DNA of 64,000 nucleotides, from positions 37,614,383 through 37,678,382 of the forward strand of contig NC_080572.1 of NCBI RefSeq assembly GCF_030247185.1. The letters run 5' to 3'. Of this stretch, positions 58,401-64,000 are shown in pieces (within the stretch, counting starts at the first letter, position 1; each line of letters begins with the position of its first letter). A program made the translations under genes and the position numbers. This DNA is from Malaya genurostris (lineage: Eukaryota; Arthropoda; Insecta; Diptera; Culicidae). The notes beneath the pieces are model-generated. The model had not been told where the DNA came from. It saw only the letters and a program-made list of their open reading frames with translations, and did not search any database.

Positions 58401-61400
58401 CTACCGAGCACACCCATGCGATATACGGCTACCAAAACCGAAACATCGCAAACGTTGATAACGATCACAGATAGAAAAGGATATAGAGTCGATGAGGAGC
58501 CGGAGGGGGAGACGATCTCTGGGTTGGAGTTCGTTCTATTCATGATGAGGCGCGAGCGAGGTAAGACGTGAAGATCAATTGTCCCAAGTCGAGCGAGTCG
58601 TACAATGAACGGGCGACAAGCCTAGGCGAAGATTATCGGGTGTGAGCAAGTGTCGTGATCCGATGGAATTAGAGATATATGATAATTGTCGATCATTTAC
58701 CCTCTCGGGAAATAATACGGAATTAGAAAGTACACCCGCGCGGTTAGTATCCGTTCCCGCAATAAGCGCCCGTCCCAAACTCGTGCGTAACCTCGGGAGA
58801 AGAAGCGAAACCGGTGTAGCCACGAGGCCGGATTGCAGAGCATTCTGAGGCCCGGAATCGAGCTGCGTTCGTGTGCTAATGCCCTTACCACTACTCGTCA
58901 TTGGCCAATGGAAGCCTCGGAGCCGCAAGCATCCGTAAAATCGACGATACCGCATTTCAGAATATCAGATCAGGTATCAGATGACGCAATTCCTCCGGAT
59001 GTAACAATCGCTCCTCACCGTCAGTGCTCGTATCGTGGCTTTGACATCGATTGGCGTTTTGGAGATTGGGATCTGGAACACTCTGACGTTTTCCTCGTTT
59101 TGGCATGATGAACAGTCGAAATCAACAGGAATCAATACGATTTGTCCGCGTCCCAAAATAGCGTCATCGATATTGAAGCAGTTAAAGGATTCATCCGAAA
59201 TTCTCGTAGATACTTTTATTCTCCAAGCGGCGAAAGTAGAATCCTACTTTTGATTAACTGTAGACTATCAGTTAAGTTTATTTTTATTGTCGAAGTTTAT
59301 TCAATTACAAAAAAAAAATTGTCAGGTCGTACATGGGCTGTGTATTCAGTTAAAGCTAACAAAAGAATCTGATCACCTGGCTACATAAACAAAACTTAGA
59401 GCAAAAAAAGGGTTGTGTGATATTGCCACGTCATTGCACTCTACCTATTTTTTTTAAATATTTCGAAATAATGTTACACAAAATGCTACAATATCAACGT
59501 CGTCAGCTAAGCCAAAAAGCTTTCTGACTTTTGAAGATCGTACCAATCATGTCGATCCTCGCTCTTCATATTACACCTTCCAAAGCAATATGAATGAAAT
59601 GAGACTAGCGCAGCTTCATTCACTTGGTGGAAACTGTACTGTGTTCCAAGCGGAAATCTACGCGATTCTGTGTGGAATACAATCGGCACTTGAGCAGAGA
59701 ATCTGTGGTAAACGAATATAACAGATCGGCTGAAAAGTTCGTATCGTTCCTATGAGAGGGTGCCACTAGAATTAAATCCATACCATTTTCAGTTAGTGTT
59801 ATTTTTGTTCTGTCGGTCAGGCAGTTTTTCAGGCACTCAGGTTCGAATGATTCACGATCGAATCTAATGATCGCATGTCGAACTCAAATCGAATACCAGT
59901 TTACTTATTATGAGTACGCGAATATTCTGGTATTACTGGAAATGAATGGACTGATGAATTGACAAGAGCTGGTGGAACGAATGATTTCGTTGGTCCTGAA
60001 CCAGCTTTACCGCTGTTAACCAGAGATGTCCGTCTTCTCTGTGTAACGAAGAGCAAGTGAATTTTCTCTCCTCGCACTGACATTTTTAACGAGAGATCTC
60101 CTCTTTCACATATATACACCACTGCTATATAAAGTGTACACGCATCATGAGTGCGCGTGTTTATTTTCTTTTACATCTAGCACTGAACCGCAACCAAAGA
60201 GCTCTCAAATTCTCTGAGGTGGACGCAGATATTTTCACAGAGGTGTACACGCCGGTGAGCACTCTGGTGCGTAGAATAATCGGCAAAAAACCATCGTTGA
60301 AATTTCGTTTTTCTTTGCAAGGCCAGATCTACTCTCTATTAATTGAAGTTCACAGAAGTGTTCACTCACCATCACGCGCCAGTGATCACTTGGATGTATT
60401 TAGGCGAGAGCTTCTTTCAACACAAGCACACGCTCAAAGTCTGTCTAATGGACACTAGGAAGGATATAGGATGGTGTATTACTCTAGTGAAATGCCATCA
60501 CTGCTGTCAGCTAGTTGAAAAAAAAAACACAAGAAGGGCTGCATACAAACATGTCAGCTAGTGGCGCAGCTTGTAAACTTGCGCTCATACAAAAGCATTT
60601 GTTGTATAGTTCTGTACGCAAGGAATCGACTGCGAAATCTGTTGAAACAGAATGGTTTAATATTACAAAGGACTATTGAAAGAGAATAGTCAAATTCAGC
60701 TAAGGGAAAATCAGACTTTTCTTGAAGTCTGATGATTTGATACCAATTTCTGGAATTGCTCAAGAGTTGGACATATCCAAGTAACATGCGAGACATTTTA
60801 CGTGGATTAGCTATAGCAGCTTTACCTTTCTGCAGAAGACGGAATACATTCATAGTTGCTATACTTTTATGCTGGAAAATGATTTATGGTACTCCAACCA
60901 TTATCAAACAGGATAATGAATATTCTATCTGCAGTACTTTTTTACAATATATGGTAGGCGTGAATGCATTGGCATATAATCGCCTATAGATTGTTACGAA
61001 GAATCGTATGACACAGTCCAAGATACTTTGTTTACAATTGCATTACCTAAGCTCCTTCAAAAAGTTTTGTGGCCTTTTACGACATGGGACAAAAAACCAG
61101 TGGACCATTTTTTTGTTGAAATATTTCCGCTTACTTGTATGGTAGCCTTATACCACCATGACAGGTGCACGGTAGTGTTTCTGCGAGTTACCGACAATAA
61201 ACGGCTATCTTGGCTACTCGGAAAAGTAAACCGTCATTAAAGATTAGTTTTCATCGATGGCCGAACAGGCTAACTATGCAGCAAGTGATACTTTTAGTTG
61301 GTGTATGCTTTTTCCAGTTATTAGCGTTTTTAACGAGCCAAACAGAACTGTGAAGACCTTAAAGCTTTCTGAAGCTTTCTGACTACTAGAAAGTAGCTCC

Positions 61401-63001
61401 TTGTTGAAGTTGATTTTTTATCAATCCTAACACCCAACTAAGTAAAAGAATCACTGTTCTCAGATTTACTTAATTTTGACGTAAAATGAATATAAGCAGC
61501 CTAACTAGTTGTCATTCAATGCCATAAAATGAGATATTGGATCAACAATTGCTAAAACACTCACCATTTGTATAGCGTGATCGTACAGTATTTTATCCGC
61601 GGTAATATTGCTAGCCCCGGCCCTCTGCAGTAGTCCCGTACCATTTAGTTTCTTCGATTCGCACAAGGTCGATCGGTATCGCGAATGCATCATCGAAAGC
61701 ACTAAAAAATAGAAATAAAAATTCAGCAATTGGCATCATCTTTTCTCTTGAACAATTTGTAAGATAGCAAAAAAGGAGACATTACCACTTTTGACGGTAT
61801 TCGATGGTTTCAGGTGCCCATTCTGCAACTGTGACGACGCCAGATGCATACCCGATGATAGTAGATTCAGGGCACGGACCAGCAGAACCAATCGTTCCGC
61901 TCGTTTACAATGCTCTGGCGCGTGTGGTGCAATCGGTTGAGCATCAGCTGACATCAGGGCCGATAAGGGAGCACACCGCGAATCCGCTACCTCTAGAATG
62001 CAATCCGTGAGGGCTATAACAAAATTGAGCTTGGCTAGAGTTTCGTTGTGTTCACGCTAAAAATAAATAAATAAAATTAATTTTTTTACATAATACCAGA
62101 AAGTAAAATTTTTTTACATCTAGCAACGTTTCAGCAGGCAGTTCCGGAGCGTGGAAGTTGATCGGGTGGTCGTCCAGATTGTTATCATGTAAGTAGCTTT
62201 GTAACCCACCGGTGGTACCCATCTCGGGCAACGTGAAAGCCCTTGACCCCAATGGATGGATGTTATTGTTGTCATTTGTGTTCATCAGCGTGGGACTACC
62301 CAGCGCCGGAAGCTTCGATAGGGCATTCGATAATACTGGTGAGCTGGTACCGGAACGGCGCAATGGAGAATGGTGCGAGGCAGGACTTACCGTCCAGCAA
62401 GAGGGAGGTGGAGGTGTTTCCGAAAGAGAACCACCCGAGGTGGACCTCCGTCGGCCCCCAGTGGGAGGTGTACCGATTGCGAATTGCACTGCTGGCGGCG
62501 ATATTGAACTGATATCACAATTACTGTTTCGATGCTCAGATCGTTTCATACTGATCGGCTGAGATCGCGGTATTGCATTGGGGATGCTCTGAAAATGTTG
62601 ATAAAAAATGTTGAAGGGACCAAATTTAACAGTACAAAGTTCCAATATACTTTTGGTGGAGTTTGATTCTGTGGTCGGGAAATCTTTCTAGCTGCCGTTG
62701 GTACGGGCTTCGCTTCCGAGATCGGCAAAGAGCTAGGTCTTGGTGGACTCGCCTGAGTGTTCGAAGCTGTCTGAGGCACTCTAGTAGGTTTGCTGCAAGC
62801 GAGAATATTCATTGATTTGAAATAAGCCCTTTTTTCTATGTATGAAGAAGAACACAAACCTCTTGTCATAGTTCCCAGCGCACGTATCCATTGGTATATT
62901 GTTTGGTACTAATACAAAATCATCTGAGTTGTCCTGACTGCTGTTGGGTGTATTATTAGCACTAGCGAGCGTAGTAACACTATCATCAATTTCTACTGGC
63001 A
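55495..63001 (-). CDS. Atg1/ULK autophagy kinase, 3' seven exons (5' part outside window)
   Basis: Atg1 is the Ser/Thr kinase that starts autophagosome formation with Atg13. Exons on the minus strand: 63001-62860, 62792-62651, 62588-62118, 62056-61786, 61701-61565, 56180-56045 and 55571-55495 (stop TGA). All have GT-AG borders and the reading phase is continuous across every junction. The first visible exon encodes DDFVLVP, matching the LIR/AIM (Atg8-binding) motif of ULK. The next two encode a Ser/Pro-rich linker with RAFTLPEMG. From INFHAPELPAETLLD onward comes the conserved C-terminal Atg13/membrane-binding domain: EHNETLAKLNFVIALTDCI, EHCKRAERLVLLVRALNLL, ESKKLNGTGLLQRAGASNIT, ADKILYDHAIQM, QSAALDELFGNPEDCFTRYQ and finally EKRLYILQQQGLIYTTDDLS. 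The kinase domain must lie past base 64000. The intron between exons five and six is 5384 bp and full of retroelement debris; the others are 61-84 bp, apart from 473 bp before the last exon. The acceptor of the first exon could be 7 nt different. Confidence 0.93.
55650..55738. repeat. Inverted repeat (small TIR/fold-back) in last Atg1 intron
   Basis: Arms about 55650-55683 and 55704-55738 (CGGCTATCTTG...) match as reverse complements over about 34 bp with several mismatches. An outer CACACTATRAC pair near 55636 and 55760 extends the symmetry. It explains part of the 473-bp size of this intron. Confidence 0.65.
56462..56680 (+). pseudogene. Non-LTR reverse transcriptase fragment (R1/LOA-like)
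   Basis: Plus-strand reading gives LDIEGVFDNVPLNSILEASR, then, in another frame near 56628, GCPQGCVLSPLF. These are reverse transcriptase motifs (first catalytic Asp block and the PQG loop) in correct order and spacing. No active-site ADD block follows, because the sequence runs into the fold-back structure. It lies antisense in the large Atg1 intron. Confidence 0.65.
56666..56824. repeat. Fold-back with 36-bp perfect stem
   Basis: 56697-56732 and 56758-56793 are exact reverse complements (36 bp) with a 25-nt loop. Imperfect pairing continues outward to about 56668 and 56822, so each arm is about 67 bp. It sits at the broken end of the reverse transcriptase fragment. Confidence 0.9.
57098..58250 (-). 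pseudogene. Ty3/gypsy LTR-retrotransposon gag-pol remnant
   Basis: On the minus strand, in shifting frames: a CCHC knuckle CTNCQPTGHTAAAC (near 58020-58060), a protease-like VLVDSAS (near 57840, Ala where Gly is usual), then reverse transcriptase FYHVEIEDKSQRYTAFVTSE and NRLPFGYANSPSIF, the active site ILFIDDILVAS (near 57585-57620, FIDD for the usual YxDD), KCKFLKTRIDYLGYEV, and an RNase H start, TDASAAGFGGILVQRQ, in the +1 frame near 57115-57160. Protease and reverse transcriptase are joined by a deletion, and integrase and LTRs are absent. Confidence 0.82.
58251..59514. other. GC-richer block inside the Atg1 intron, unassigned
   Basis: About 58480-59110 is clearly richer in GC and CpG than the neighbourhood, with overlapping open frames on both strands (for example 58642-58848 and 58833-59108 plus, 58575-58955 minus). 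No domain is recognised. It could be untranslated or gag sequence of one of the adjacent retroelements. Confidence 0.35.
59515..60030 (+). pseudogene. Non-LTR RNase H fragment (R1/LOA-like)
   Basis: The plus strand encodes SLGGNCTVFQAEIYAILCGI and QSALEQRICGKRI (59620-59717, containing the second catalytic Glu), and later YSGITGNEWTDELTRAGGTN with FVGPEPALPL (59920-60015). The expected His of the last motif reads Tyr, and the central Asp segment is missing. It is probably the same original element as 56462-56680, split by later insertions. Confidence 0.7.
60031..61564. other. Atg1 intron sequence, unassigned
   Basis: Contains a TATATAAA at about 60127 followed 20 nt later by an ATG and a 103-codon plus-strand frame (60147-60458) without any domain. 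Short repeated words (TTCACAGARGTG) occur inside it. Frames at 60756-60989 and 61028-61240 are also open and unrecognised. None is accepted as a gene. Confidence 0.35.
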
Positions 63002-64000
63002 CTGGAATGAGAACGAACAGATTCATCAATTGTGCTTATTAAGATTAATAAAACCAGATAATAATTGTTAAGAAATATAATTAAGCATTCAGAACACTAC
63101 ACTCACTTTAACTCTAACGATTACTGACAAATAACTATTTTTATATTAGTGCGACAAAACGCAAAATTCTCGAACTTGAAGCTGAATATTACGTCTCAAA
63201 ATCTTGTTTCTCGCGCCAAGGCGATTACGCGAAAAGAAAAAAAACGGGAGGAAAAACTTGTTTCTCTGATTGTTGACATTCTGCCAATTTTCCTCATCTC
63301 CTCCGGATACATATATAAATGACAGGTTCATCGCACCATCCGATCGTCGGAAACGAGAGAAACAAAAACAATGCAAATATATATATCAGAAACAGAACAC
63401 TAACGTTCAACGGGGATACTATTGGATGGATGAACCCAAGCATACCGATTTGTTTCTGTATTTTGTTTTCATATAAGAAGAGCAGCCGCAGTAGTGTATT
63501 AGTTGAAATATTATCCACCTCCAAATTCACTGACTAGTGCGAGCAAGCCAAATTGAATTAGTAACTAGTCACATTACTGTTCTTTCTCCTGATTTACTTA
63601 GGCTTCTCAAAACTGACGTCTTTATTATAACAGTGAAATTATTACCTGTAAAGCTTCACAAGTATTCACTCTGCGAGAATATACAATTGTTACAGGTAAC
63701 GTATAACACAATTTGAACAAGAATAGTCTGAATCTATAGCAAATATTCCCAGGTGATAATGTAAAAACCTGTTTTTAAATGTACATAGTGGTGTAATAAC
63801 GCTTTTTACTCATACCACCATAAATATTAAATAAATAAATTTGTTTGGTCGTAAACTAGTATAAGCTACAAATCGAACAACTTTCACTTAGGCCTAAGTT
63901 TGTGAAAAAAAACGGTTCAGCCATCTCTGAGAAAATAAAGTGAGATTATTTTAGTAGCTTTTGATCACTTTTTCCACTACTTGCGGAACCGGATGTTACA
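63002..64000. other. Atg1 upstream intron, ending in repeat family C
   Basis: No further Atg1 exon is recognised here. From about 63890 to the end, the minus strand matches the GAGATGGCTGAACC repeat at 37.9 kb (words GGTTCAGCCATCTCTGAGAA and GGAACCGGATG on the plus strand). Confidence 0.5.

Noticed and set aside
60147..60458. 103-codon plus-strand frame 20 nt after a TATATAAA
   Set aside because: The TATA-to-ATG distance is too short for a normal leader, no domain is visible, and internal repeated words suggest repeat-derived sequence within the Atg1 intron.
61028..61240. 70-codon plus-strand frame with gene-like residues
   Set aside because: No motif, no splice context and antisense to Atg1; left as unassigned intron sequence.
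62360..62400. Possible extra intron at a GTAAGT inside the large Atg1 exon
   Set aside because: The frame stays open through the site and the downstream residues continue conserved Atg1-like sequence, so splicing is not needed; alternative use cannot be excluded.
62212..62562. Plus-strand frame of 116 codons
   Set aside because: It is antisense to the Ser/Pro-rich Atg1 exon 62588-62118, which has matching splice phases and conserved motifs.

Overview
The window looks like a stretch of a culicine mosquito genome, most likely Aedes. The reasons are three insect defensin genes of the Aedes type, a tRNA-derived SINE resembling Feilai, an RTE copy resembling JAM1, several ITmD37E-like transposase remnants, very AT-rich intergenic DNA, and host genes with short GT-AG introns. 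I cannot tell Ae. aegypti from Ae. albopictus by eye. Most of the 64 kb is transposon-derived or unassigned AT-rich DNA. Four host genes can be supported.

Host genes. (1) Three secreted antimicrobial defensins, each with two exons and a phase-1 intron in the pro-region. Def-1 (15938-16305, minus) and Def-2 (22109-22473, plus) form a recent inverted, divergent duplication that includes promoter and intron. Def-3 (28493-28873, plus) is an older paralogue. The strong kappaB-like box and TATA box of Def-1 are altered in Def-2. (2) The 3' half of the autophagy kinase gene Atg1/ULK lies on the minus strand at 55495-63001. Seven exons encode the LIR motif, a Ser/Pro-rich linker and the C-terminal Atg13-binding (EAT/MIT-like) domain. 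The kinase exons lie beyond base 64000. A 5.4-kb intron of this gene is filled with retroelement debris.

Mobile DNA. The outstanding element is a complete I-clade non-LTR retrotransposon on the minus strand (4772-10990). It has a 5'UTR, intact ORF1 (450 aa, three zinc knuckles), intact ORF2 (endonuclease, reverse transcriptase, RNase H), a poly(A) tail and a perfect 13-bp target-site duplication. Everything else is decayed: two RTE copies (13.3 and 34.9-37.4 kb), an I relative (52.0-53.3 kb), a Jockey element (48.1-50.2 kb), a Ty3/gypsy fragment (57.1-58.25 kb), an R1/LOA-like fragment (56.5 and 59.5-60.0 kb), an ORF1-like fragment (20.6-21.1 kb), three ITmD37E-like remnants, a mariner and a Tc1 remnant, three tRNA-derived SINE copies, and several TIR or fold-back elements.

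Layout. 1-4.7 kb: no gene, one small TIR element. 4.8-11 kb: intact I element. 11-15 kb: SINE, RTE tail, AT-satellite. 15.8-29 kb: defensin cluster interleaved with repeats. 30-53 kb: transposon graveyard with long microsatellites, including a pure (TA)117. 55.5-63 kb: Atg1 3' exons. Several non-coding repeat families recur within the window and can be recognised by internal comparison alone. All readings are by eye; no alignment or database search was run.
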